Assembly: GCF_020911885.1 (NCBI RefSeq)
Contig: NZ_CP087132.1
Span: 3,162,001-3,226,000 of the forward strand
Direction: 5' to 3'
Origin: Flavobacterium acetivorans
Lineage (GTDB): Bacteria > Bacteroidota > Bacteroidia > Flavobacteriales > Flavobacteriaceae
DNA: 64,000 bases
The translations under genes were made by a program, and so were the position numbers. Each line of letters opens with the position of its first letter. The first letter of the stretch is position 1. This document shows positions 35,496-42,921 of this stretch, piece after piece. The notes beneath the pieces were generated by a model that saw nothing but the letters and a program-made list of their open reading frames with translations, did no database searches and was not told the DNA's origin.

Positions 35496-35996
35496 ATGAA
35501 AAAAATAATCGCTTTACTGGTCGTTTTGACAACATTTTCTTGTTCCAATTCTAATGCACAAAAAACTGCTTTTTCTAAAGAAGCATTGTCCGAAAAATTA
35601 TTAGCCCTTGATAATGGCCAAGTAGCATTTAAAGATATTTTAAAAAAATACAAAGGAAAAACCTTGGTAATAGAAATTTGGGCTTCCTGGTGCGGTGATT
35701 GTGTAAAAGCAATGCCAAAAGTAAAGGAATTACAAGCTAATAATCCTGATGTTGCTTATTTGTTCATTTCTATGGATAAAACAGCCGATAAATGGAAAGC
35801 CGGAATCGAGAAACACGAGATTAAAGGAGATCATTTCATGGCAAACGACCAAATGAAAGGCAAATTTGCCAAAGCATTGGACGTGGATTGGATTCCAAGA
35901 TATATTATCGTGGACAAAAAAGGTAAAATTGTGCTTTACCGCGCCATTGAAACTGATTTTGACAAAATCAATCAAATCCTAACTGAATTAAAATAA
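35496..35996 (+). CDS. TlpA-like thioredoxin lipoprotein
   Basis: A 166-residue thioredoxin-fold lipoprotein. I start at the ATG at 35496 (MKKIIALLVVLTTFSC, lipobox Cys16); an upstream in-frame ATG would add 29 residues before the signal peptide. The active site is WASWCGDC (Cys66, Cys69), followed by a conserved cis-Pro region (WIPRYIIVDKKG). It reduces periplasmic disulfides, perhaps with the DoxX-like partner upstream. tpiA follows after 38 bases. Confidence 0.88.
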   Translation: MKKIIALLVVLTTFSCSNSNAQKTAFSKEALSEKLLALDNGQVAFKDILKKYKGKTLVIEIWASWCGDCVKAMPKVKELQANNPDVAYLFISMDKTADKWKAGIEKHEIKGDHFMANDQMKGKFAKALDVDWIPRYIIVDKKGKIVLYRAIETDFDKINQILTELK

Positions 35997-36034
35997 AGAA
36001 CTAAAAAGAATTTCTAAATATAACCGAACTGAAA

Positions 36035-36787
36035 ATGAGAAAAAAGATAGTAGCAGGAAACTGGAAAATGCATAAAAATGCGGAACAAACAGAAGATTTA
36101 TTGAATGAATTGATTGCAAAAATACCTACGGATACAGAGACAGAAGTAATCGTAGCTCCTACTTTCGTTAATTTGGCTTCAGCGGTAGCGCACTTAGAAT
36201 TCACAAACATAAACGTTGCTGCCCAAAATATGCATCAAGCAGAAGCAGGTGCTTATACTGGTGAAATTTCGGCTGACATGTTACAAAATGTTGGTGTAAA
36301 CACTGTAATCCTTGGACATTCAGAACGCAGAGCTATTTTCAATGAAACGGATGCTTTAATTGCCAGTAAAGTAGATACTGCTTTAGAACATGACATGACA
36401 GTTATTTTCTGTTTTGGAGAAGAATTGAAAGACCGTCAATCTGCCAATCATTTTAATGTGGTAGAAAACCAATTAAAAGACGGCCTATTTCATACTAAAG
36501 AATCTGACTGGGGGAATATTGTTTTGGCTTACGAACCGGTTTGGGCAATTGGAACCGGAGAAACGGCTTCTCCTGAACAAGCGCAGGAAATGCATGAATT
36601 CATCAGAGAAATTGTACGCAAAAACTATGGTAAGGAAGTAGCTGAAGAAGTATCAATCCTTTATGGTGGAAGCGTAAAACCGGAAAATGCCAAAGAAATT
36701 TTCTCTAAAGCTGATGTAGACGGTGGTCTTATTGGTGGTGCTGCCCTAAAAGCAGATGATTTTGCCGCTATTGTCAATGCAATCTAA
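36035..36787 (+). CDS. tpiA: Triosephosphate isomerase
   Basis: Interconverts dihydroxyacetone phosphate and glyceraldehyde 3-phosphate in glycolysis. The 250-residue TIM barrel has Asn9 and Lys11 (GNWKMHK), His95 (GHSERR), catalytic Glu167 (YEPVWAIGTG) and the phosphate-binding YGGSVKPEN. A terminator follows before prmA. Confidence 0.98.
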   Translation: MRKKIVAGNWKMHKNAEQTEDLLNELIAKIPTDTETEVIVAPTFVNLASAVAHLEFTNINVAAQNMHQAEAGAYTGEISADMLQNVGVNTVILGHSERRAIFNETDALIASKVDTALEHDMTVIFCFGEELKDRQSANHFNVVENQLKDGLFHTKESDWGNIVLAYEPVWAIGTGETASPEQAQEMHEFIREIVRKNYGKEVAEEVSILYGGSVKPENAKEIFSKADVDGGLIGGAALKADDFAAIVNAI

Positions 36788-36805
36788 CAATCCGAATAAA
36801 TATAT

Positions 36806-36840
36806 AAAAAAGCGGTAAAATAGTATTTACCGCTTTTTTT
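36806..36840 (+). terminator. Intrinsic terminator after tpiA
   Basis: A 9-bp stem AGCGGTAAA/TTTACCGCT (36811-36819 and 36826-36834) flanked by A and T runs. Confidence 0.9.
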
Positions 36841-36871
36841 ATTTTTATCATATTCCATAAAAGAGAAATAC

Positions 36872-36879
36872 TACCTTTG
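36872..36879 (+). promoter_or_regulatory. -7 element for prmA
   Basis: TACCTTTG matches TAnnTTTG and lies only 14 bases before the prmA ATG, so the leader would be under 10 bases. Confidence 0.55.
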
Positions 36880-36893
36880 CAAAAAAAATAAAC

Positions 36894-37727
36894 ATGTCAA
36901 ATATTTATATTGGTTATCATTTCAACATAGAACCAAAAGAACTGGGTTCAGAGATATTAATAGCTGAATTAGGCGAAACTGCTTTTGAAAGTTTTACTGA
37001 AACTGAAACTGGAATTTCGGCCTTTGTTCAAAAAGATTTATGGAATGAAACCATTTTGGAGGATATCCAAATTTTGAAATCGGAAGAATTTAAAATTGAT
37101 TATACTTTCGAAGAAATCGATCAGGTCAACTGGAATGAGGAATGGGAGAAGAATTTTGAACCTATTGATGTGGAAGGAAACTGCCATGTTCGCGCTCCTT
37201 TTCACCCTAAAACCGATGCCGAATTTGATATTGTAATCGAACCCAAAATGAGTTTTGGCACCGGTCATCACGAGACCACCCACATGATGATTCAGCATTT
37301 ATTGGAAATAGATGTTCGCGGAATGAAAACATTGGACATGGGTTGCGGAACGGCAATATTGGCTATTCTTGCCGAAATGAAAGGCGCACAACCCATTGAT
37401 GCGATTGATATTGACAATTGGTGCTATTTGAATTCCATCGAAAATGCCGAACGTAATAACTGCAAGCACATCACCGTTTATGAAGGTGAAGCTTCATTAC
37501 TGCAAGGCAAAAAATACGATTTGATTATCGCCAACATCAACAGAAACATATTGTTGAATGACATGCAAAGTTATGTTGATTGTTTGAATCCAAAAGGGAC
37601 TCTGCTTCTAAGCGGTTTTTACGTAGAAGACATTCCTTTTATAGAGGCTTCCTGTACTGAAAAAGGTTTAACTTATGTTAAAAAATTTGAAAGAAACAAT
37701 TGGGTCTCTTTAAAATTCGTAAATTAG
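36894..37727 (+). CDS. prmA: Ribosomal protein L11 methyltransferase
   Basis: Adds methyl groups to ribosomal protein uL11 using S-adenosylmethionine. The 277 residues have an N-terminal L11-recognition domain and a Rossmann methyltransferase domain with LDMGCGTAILAILAEMKGA (motif I), a conserved GTGHHETT loop and LIIANINRNILL (motif IV). clpS follows after a 189-base spacer with its own hairpin. Confidence 0.96.
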   Translation: MSNIYIGYHFNIEPKELGSEILIAELGETAFESFTETETGISAFVQKDLWNETILEDIQILKSEEFKIDYTFEEIDQVNWNEEWEKNFEPIDVEGNCHVRAPFHPKTDAEFDIVIEPKMSFGTGHHETTHMMIQHLLEIDVRGMKTLDMGCGTAILAILAEMKGAQPIDAIDIDNWCYLNSIENAERNNCKHITVYEGEASLLQGKKYDLIIANINRNILLNDMQSYVDCLNPKGTLLLSGFYVEDIPFIEASCTEKGLTYVKKFERNNWVSLKFVN

Positions 37728-37837
37728 CAAAACCTTACTAAATTACTGAAAATCAACAGTAAATTCATCTTTGTCTATTTATATTACTTTCGAAAAATTA
37801 AATGCATTAATGAAGATCATAAATCCCCTTTTGAAGC

Positions 37838-37865
37838 AATACAAAAATTGGAGTTTTGTATTTTT
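37838..37865 (+). terminator. Probable terminator after prmA
   Basis: A perfect 9-bp stem AATACAAAA/TTTTGTATT with a 7-base loop and a short T-run, in the prmA-clpS spacer. It is AT-rich and weaker than the other terminators here. It lies inside a 34-codon ORF (37810-37914). Confidence 0.5.
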
Positions 37866-37916
37866 AAAAAACGACAAGTCAACTGAATTTTTATTTAACC
37901 ACAAAATTATTTAAAA

Positions 37917-38192
37917 ATGAGCACTAAAGTAAAAACAAGAGAGAAAATCAGTGTCAAAGAGGCAACATCTATAAATAATGAAATCATAGTTTATAACGAT
38001 GATGTCAATACTTTTGATCACGTAATTGACACCTTAATGCGTGTATGTGACCATACACCGGAACAAGCAGAGCAATGTTCTTTAATTGTACATTACAATG
38101 GAAAATGCACTGTAAAAACAGGTCCTTTTGACAAATTAAAGCCACAATGCACCCAATTATTAGAGGCGGGCTTGAGTGCTGAAATCATTTAA
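37917..38192 (+). CDS. clpS: ATP-dependent Clp protease adaptor ClpS
   Basis: A 91-residue adaptor that hands N-end-rule substrates to ClpA/ClpC. The degron pocket segment is VYNDDVNTFDHVIDTLMRV and the second pocket element is VHYNGKC. A terminator whose T-run ends at the next start codon follows. Confidence 0.96.
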   Translation: MSTKVKTREKISVKEATSINNEIIVYNDDVNTFDHVIDTLMRVCDHTPEQAEQCSLIVHYNGKCTVKTGPFDKLKPQCTQLLEAGLSAEII

Positions 38193-38242
38193 TTGTTACA
38201 GAACCGTTTTTTACAAATTATTTTTTATTATCAATAATTCAC

Positions 38243-38290
38243 AAAACATTCTATTTTATTCTATATTTGAATGAAATAGAATGTTTTTTT
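38243..38290 (+). terminator. clpS terminator that overlaps a promoter
   Basis: A 14-bp perfect stem AAAACATTCTATTT/AAATAGAATGTTTT is followed by T residues that run up to the start codon at 38291. The loop contains a perfect -7 box (38262-38269). Confidence 0.82.
38262..38269 (+). promoter_or_regulatory. -7 element for the hydroxylase gene
   Basis: TATATTTG matches TAnnTTTG and lies in the loop of the clpS terminator hairpin. A start a few bases downstream would give a leader of about 15 bases. Confidence 0.55.
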
Positions 38291-39562
38291 ATGGAAGAAT
38301 ACGGTAAAATACTAATTATTGCTATGCCCATTTTTCTATTGTTGATACTGATAGAAAAAGCATACGGAATCTACACTAAAGAAGATAATGTGCCATTAAT
38401 GGACAGTGTTTCCAGTATCAGCTCCGGAATCACCAATGCCGTAAAAGATGTTTTAGGACTTAGTCTTACTTTTATTTCCTATGAATGGATGGTTTCTAAA
38501 ATGGCTGTTTTTCATATAGAAAGTAATATCCTTACCTATTTGGTCGCTTTTGTCATCATTGATTTTTATGGCTATTGGACTCATCGATGGGCGCACCAAA
38601 TTAATTTTTTCTGGAACAAACACGCCATACATCACAGCAGCGAGGAGTTTAATCTCGCCTGTGCTTTGAGACAGACGGTTTCCAGTTTTGTCAATCTGTT
38701 CACTTTCTTGCTTATTCCTGCCGCCATTCTTGGAGTTCCGGCAACAGTTATTGCTATTACACTTCCTATTCAATTGTTTTTGCAGTTTTGGTATCATACC
38801 AGACACATCAAAAAAATGGGGTTTCTGGAGCATATTTTGGTCACTCCATCGCATCATAGAGTCCATCACGCCATCAACCCGGAATACATTGACAAAAATC
38901 ATTCCCAGATATTTATCTTTTGGGACAAATGGTTTGGCACTTTTCAGGAAGAATTAGAAACAGCACCTCCCGTTTTTGGAATTACCAGACCCGCCCAAAC
39001 TTGGAATCCTATCCGAATCAACTTTCAGCATTTAGGGTTATTAATTTCAGACGCTTGGCGCGCCGAAAACTGGAAGGATAAATTCACTATTTGGTTTAAA
39101 CCAACAGGCTGGCGTCCAGAAAATTTTGAAGAAAGATATCCTGTAAATAAGATTACAGATGTCTATAATTTTGACAAATATGGTACCGAAAGTTCCTCAA
39201 AATTAATCTACTGGTCAGTTGCCCAAGTTTTGATCACCTTATTATTTGTTACTTTTTTATTCGATAATATTGCAGTGATTGGTTTACCTAACGTATTCAT
39301 TTACGGTTTGTTTATATTCGTCACCATTTACAGTTATTCTGAATTAATGGATAAACGAAATTCTTCAATTTTTTGGGAAACAATCCGATTCTTTTTGGGA
39401 ATGGGCATTATTTTCTATTTTGGGAATTGGTTTGAGCTCAACGCTCAACTTCCAATAATCAATTACATTATTGCCAGTTATCTTTTTATATCATTGTTAG
39501 TGACTGTTTATTTTACTGCTTTCGAATTCAAAACCAAAAAAGAAATTCTTGTCAATTCCTAA
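38291..39562 (+). CDS. Fatty acid hydroxylase / sterol desaturase family protein
   Basis: A 423-residue membrane di-iron oxygenase. The ATG at 38291 directly follows a terminator T-run; an earlier in-frame ATG (38267) lies inside the hairpin and is unlikely. The eight-histidine core is visible: HRWAH (98-102), HAIHH (111-115), and SHHRVHH near 190. Transmembrane segments surround it, and a further three or four follow at the C-terminus. Substrates in Bacteroidota may be fatty acyl, carotenoid or alkylglycerol lipids. The next gene is a YhhN lipid hydrolase, which fits an ether-lipid theme. Confidence 0.88.
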   Translation: MEEYGKILIIAMPIFLLLILIEKAYGIYTKEDNVPLMDSVSSISSGITNAVKDVLGLSLTFISYEWMVSKMAVFHIESNILTYLVAFVIIDFYGYWTHRWAHQINFFWNKHAIHHSSEEFNLACALRQTVSSFVNLFTFLLIPAAILGVPATVIAITLPIQLFLQFWYHTRHIKKMGFLEHILVTPSHHRVHHAINPEYIDKNHSQIFIFWDKWFGTFQEELETAPPVFGITRPAQTWNPIRINFQHLGLLISDAWRAENWKDKFTIWFKPTGWRPENFEERYPVNKITDVYNFDKYGTESSSKLIYWSVAQVLITLLFVTFLFDNIAVIGLPNVFIYGLFIFVTIYSYSELMDKRNSSIFWETIRFFLGMGIIFYFGNWFELNAQLPIINYIIASYLFISLLVTVYFTAFEFKTKKEILVNS

Positions 39563-39595
39563 AATCCTTTCTACAAAATCATCAATTTCGTGTCT

Positions 39596-40267
39596 ATGAA
39601 AACGAATACTTTATTGCTCAGTTATATCGGTTTTTGTCTCATTTACCTTCTTATTATTCTCCTAGGAATGGAAGATGTTGCCTGGTTTTTAAAACCGTTT
39701 TTACTTCCGTTTTTATTATTTGGAGTCTATTTTCACCATGACTTTCCTTCTAAAAAATTCTTACTAACGGCATTGACTTTTTCTTGGATTGGAGATATCA
39801 TTTTACTTTTTGCAGAGCGTGGTGAGTTGTTTTTTATATCAGGATTAATCGCATTCTTGATTTCACACCTTGTTTACATACTTCTTTTTAACAAACAATT
39901 AAAAGACAGAAACAAAAAAAACAAAGCCGTTTATTGGATTGGCGTAACGGTAATCATTGCTTATTTGTTTGTGATGCTCACCATTTTATTACCAAGTCTG
40001 GGAGATTTACAGCTTCCCGTTTTGGTTTATGCTATAGTGCTTTCTACAATGTTGTTGTTTGCCTTCAAAGGTTTTCTAAGCTGGAAAGAACCCGCAAATA
40101 GCTACGTTTTACTGGGTGCGATTATTTTTGTAAGTTCTGATAGCATACTGGCTTTTGATAAGTTCCATGAGCCCATTGCTATGAGTTCGTTCCTGATTAT
40201 GGTTACTTATCTCACAGCACAATTTTTAATTGTAAAAGGTATTTTAAAATTAAATCAAAAAAAATAG
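39596..40267 (+). CDS. YhhN-family membrane protein (lysoplasmalogenase-like)
   Basis: A 223-residue protein with eight predicted transmembrane segments. It has the YhhN/TMEM86 hallmarks KPFLLP, FSWIGDIILLF (the Gly-Asp motif) and LISHLVYILLF. Relatives hydrolyse the vinyl ether bond of lysoplasmalogens. I prefer the ATG at 39596 to a GTG two codons before. It follows the di-iron hydroxylase by 33 bases and is probably cotranscribed. Confidence 0.9.
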   Translation: MKTNTLLLSYIGFCLIYLLIILLGMEDVAWFLKPFLLPFLLFGVYFHHDFPSKKFLLTALTFSWIGDIILLFAERGELFFISGLIAFLISHLVYILLFNKQLKDRNKKNKAVYWIGVTVIIAYLFVMLTILLPSLGDLQLPVLVYAIVLSTMLLFAFKGFLSWKEPANSYVLLGAIIFVSSDSILAFDKFHEPIAMSSFLIMVTYLTAQFLIVKGILKLNQKK

Positions 40268-40293
40268 CATCTTCTTTACAGAAAATGCTATTT
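40257..40293. terminator. Bidirectional terminator at the end of yhhN
   Basis: A 9-bp stem AAATAGCAT/ATGCTATTT (40262-40270 and 40285-40293) that overlaps the stop codon. An A-run precedes it. It separates convergent units (yhhN on +, the sulfur transporter on -). Confidence 0.75.
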
Positions 40294-40315
40294 ATGATTT
40301 CAACTTAATTTTTAT

Positions 40316-40729
40316 TTAATGTGGCAATTTGTTTTTAAACGCGCCATAAATAAAGGTTCCTAGTAAAGCGCCCAAAAGCACTATGCCTACACTCCAAAAA
40401 CCGGCACCCAGCAATATAAAAATTGGTCCCGGACAAGATCCAACAAGTGCCCATCCTAATCCAAAAAACAAACCGCCTACCCAATAACGAGCAGATCCTT
40501 TTTCTTTATCCTGAATCTCAATAGGAGCACCATCGATATCTTTTATATTTTTTCTTTTTATGATTTGTATTCCAATAACTCCCGTAAGGATGGCAACCAT
40601 AATGATTCCATACATATGGAAGGACTGAAATCGGAACATTTCATAAATTCGATACCAAGAAACAGCTTCAGATTTTGTAAGTACAATTCCGAAAACAAAA
40701 CCAACTAGCAAATATTTTAATACTTTCAT
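40316..40729 (-). CDS. YeeE/YedE sulfur transporter, second half (DUF6691)
   Basis: A 137-residue membrane protein with about four transmembrane segments. It is the C-terminal half of a YeeE/YedE permease that is a single polypeptide in many bacteria. The conserved cysteine motif is VGSCPGP (Cys99). The family takes up thiosulfate or related sulfur compounds, with a relay of conserved cysteines. It begins 3 bases after the first half. Confidence 0.88.
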   Translation of the reverse strand: MKVLKYLLVGFVFGIVLTKSEAVSWYRIYEMFRFQSFHMYGIIMVAILTGVIGIQIIKRKNIKDIDGAPIEIQDKEKGSARYWVGGLFFGLGWALVGSCPGPIFILLGAGFWSVGIVLLGALLGTFIYGAFKNKLPH

Positions 40730-40732
40730 GTT

Positions 40733-41290
40733 CTAAAAAATTAAGGGTAATAAAAAATGAGCCATAATCAACCCTCCGATAAAAAACCCAATTACGGCTT
40801 TCAAAGAAGGAATTTGCAGATTACTCAAGCCTGAAATAGCATGACCCGAAGTACAGCCACCAGCATAACGAGAACCAAAACCAATTAAAATCCCTCCAAT
40901 AAGTAAAAGAATAATATGTTTTGGCGACTCAAAAATCTGACTTCCAAAAAGGGCATCCGGCATTAATTTACCATTTGGCGCATCAATTCCCAACTGCGCT
41001 AGTTGCTCTATTGTCTTAGGGTTAATGCTAACATTTGAAGCATCTGCCATGAAATGAACTGCTACAAAACCGCCTAACATCGCTCCCAAAACCACTACCA
41101 AATTCCAGCGTTGTGCTTTCCAATCAAAATTAAAAAAGCCTACTCTTTTCCCTAATCCCGCCATAGAACATAGCGATCGCAAATTAGAGGACATCCCGAA
41201 GGTCTTACCAAAATAAATCAATGATAGCATAATCATGCCAATCAAAAAACCAGAGACATACCATGCCCATGTTTGAAAAATAAAATCCAT
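40733..41290 (-). CDS. YeeE/YedE sulfur transporter, first half
   Basis: A 185-residue membrane protein with about five transmembrane segments and two conserved cysteines: Cys41 (NLRSLCSM) and Cys146 in GGCTSGHAISG. With Cys99 of the neighbour this gives the three cysteines typical of the fused family. It is divergent from the RND pump genes, with 234 bases between the coding regions. A -7 element TATATTTG lies at 41308-41315 on this strand. Confidence 0.9.
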   Translation of the reverse strand: MDFIFQTWAWYVSGFLIGMIMLSLIYFGKTFGMSSNLRSLCSMAGLGKRVGFFNFDWKAQRWNLVVVLGAMLGGFVAVHFMADASNVSINPKTIEQLAQLGIDAPNGKLMPDALFGSQIFESPKHIILLLIGGILIGFGSRYAGGCTSGHAISGLSNLQIPSLKAVIGFFIGGLIMAHFLLPLIF

Positions 41291-41307
41291 ATTATATATT
41301 TTTTAGG

Positions 41308-41315
41308 CAAATATA
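41308..41315 (-). promoter_or_regulatory. -7 element for the YeeE/YedE pair
   Basis: TATATTTG on the minus strand, about 18 bases before the ATG at 41290. There is no -33 TTG at the standard spacing, as on the other side of this divergent region. Confidence 0.55.
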
Positions 41316-41459
41316 AGAAGCTTTTTAAACAATCCTTGGTTCTTTGGGGTCTTAGTCCTTTTACGTCTTCTCTAAAATGAGAAAAATCCATCACAATCTT
41401 AACCCTAGAAAACATCTAAATACTTCAAAAAAAAATCAAAATTCAGAATATTCTGCGAG

Positions 41460-41475
41460 TGTGACATATGTTACT
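41460..41475. promoter_or_regulatory. Crp/Fnr-like palindrome upstream of the RND pump
   Basis: TGTGACATATGTTACT contains arms GTGACAT/ATGTTAC that pair at 6 of 7 positions, centred at 41467.5. The left half TGTGA matches the classical Crp/Fnr half-site. It is about 40 bases upstream of the start site predicted from the -7 box at 41497. Confidence 0.6.
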
Positions 41476-41496
41476 GTGCATGCTTTTATGTCCGTC

Positions 41497-41504
41497 TACC
41501 TTTG
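41497..41504 (+). promoter_or_regulatory. -7 element for the RND efflux operon
   Basis: TACCTTTG matches TAnnTTTG; it is 20 bases before the ATG at 41525. No -33 TTG is present; the Crp/Fnr-like palindrome occupies the upstream position, consistent with activator-dependent transcription. Confidence 0.6.
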
Positions 41505-41524
41505 CTTCATCAACTAGAAAAATT

Positions 41525-42838
41525 ATGAAGAAACTAAATTTTATACTGCTATTGGGAACACTTTCTCTTCCCATCCTTGGCTTTGGTCAGGATACTTTAT
41601 CGATTTCTAAAAAAGAAATTTGGCAAAAGGCATCCGAAAAAAATAGGCAAATTAAAATGGCCCAACAGGATTATAAATCGGCTCAGGCTGATTACCGCCA
41701 GTCCAATTCATTATTCTTACCCAATATTACAGCATCTCATACTGCAATTTCAACAACCAATCCGTTGATGGCTTTTGGGTCTAAACTGAATCAGGAAATC
41801 CTGACGGCTTCCGATTTTAATCTAGCTTTATTGAACAATCCTGTGAAAACGCAAAATTTTGCCACTAAAATTGAGGTGCTACAGCCCTTAATCAATATGG
41901 ACGGATTCTACGGACGTCAGGCTGCCAAAGCCAAAATGGATGCTTTTGCTTTGCAAACGGAACGAAGCAAAGAATACCTGGAACTCGAACTCAACAAAGC
42001 CTTTATGGAACTGCAACTGGCTTATAAAGCCGTGAGTGTTTTAGAAAAAGCCTCTGCTACAGCCGATGCCAACATGAAACTGATTAAAAATTATTACGAG
42101 CAGGGAATTCTCCAAAAAACAGACCTGCTTTCGGTGCAACTTCGTGTCAATGAAATTAAAAATCAATGGCAATATGCCAAAAGTAATGTTCAAAATGCCT
42201 CTGATTATTTGGGATTTCTTTTGAATGAAGAAATGAGTAATAAAATCTATAAACCAGTCGAATCATTAGAAAACACAATTCTTATTGAAAATGCCACTAC
42301 CCAGCTTTCGAATAACAGGAAGGACATTCAGGCAATGGATAAATCATCAGAAGCTTACAGAAAAATGTTGCAATCGACCAAAATGAATTTCTTACCCAGA
42401 TTGAATGCTTTTGGAAGTTATGAATTGTACGATCAAACTTTATTTGGAACCAATGCCAAAGGCTATTTAGTAGGAGCCCAATTGTCATGGAATGTCTTTG
42501 ATGGTTACAAATCCATTGGAAAAATGGAAAAGTCTAAAGCCGATTTCCAGAAAGCAACACTTGAAAACCAAGAATACAAAGCCAAAAGCCAACTGGAGCT
42601 GAATAAAACCAATCGCCAGCTAAAAGATGCCGAAAACAAAGTGAATCTGTCTAAACTGGCTTTGGAACAATCACAGGAAGCCTATAGAATACGAAGCAAT
42701 CGATTTACTCAAGGACTCGAAAAAACAACAGATCTATTGCAATCTGAAACCCAAATGTCCCAAAAAGAATTAGAATTCCTGCAAGCCGTTTTCGAATACA
42801 ATTTCACCAAAGAATATTTACAGTTTTTAACCAAATAG
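41525..42838 (+). CDS. TolC-family outer membrane efflux protein
   Basis: A 437-residue outer membrane channel with signal peptide (MKKLNFILLLGTLSLPILGFGQ). I use the ATG at 41525; an earlier ATG (41468) lies inside the palindrome and gives no signal peptide. Two repeated helical halves with conserved WxxA-like and QxxxD segments (for example NMKLIKNYYEQGIL and AYRIRSNRFTQGLEKTTDLL) are typical. It is the first gene of the RND pump operon; 83 bases to the adaptor. Confidence 0.93.
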   Translation: MKKLNFILLLGTLSLPILGFGQDTLSISKKEIWQKASEKNRQIKMAQQDYKSAQADYRQSNSLFLPNITASHTAISTTNPLMAFGSKLNQEILTASDFNLALLNNPVKTQNFATKIEVLQPLINMDGFYGRQAAKAKMDAFALQTERSKEYLELELNKAFMELQLAYKAVSVLEKASATADANMKLIKNYYEQGILQKTDLLSVQLRVNEIKNQWQYAKSNVQNASDYLGFLLNEEMSNKIYKPVESLENTILIENATTQLSNNRKDIQAMDKSSEAYRKMLQSTKMNFLPRLNAFGSYELYDQTLFGTNAKGYLVGAQLSWNVFDGYKSIGKMEKSKADFQKATLENQEYKAKSQLELNKTNRQLKDAENKVNLSKLALEQSQEAYRIRSNRFTQGLEKTTDLLQSETQMSQKELEFLQAVFEYNFTKEYLQFLTK

Positions 42839-42921
42839 TTATTCCATTTCTCATTCTAATATAACTGCGAGCTCATAAAAAAAGTTAGCTGATTTTAAAG
42901 AAAAACCTTAAAACAACAAAA

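Noticed and set aside
41468..41524. ATG at 41468 as the start of the TolC gene
   Set aside because: It lies within the Crp/Fnr-like palindrome and upstream of the -7 box; the ATG at 41525 gives a proper signal peptide.
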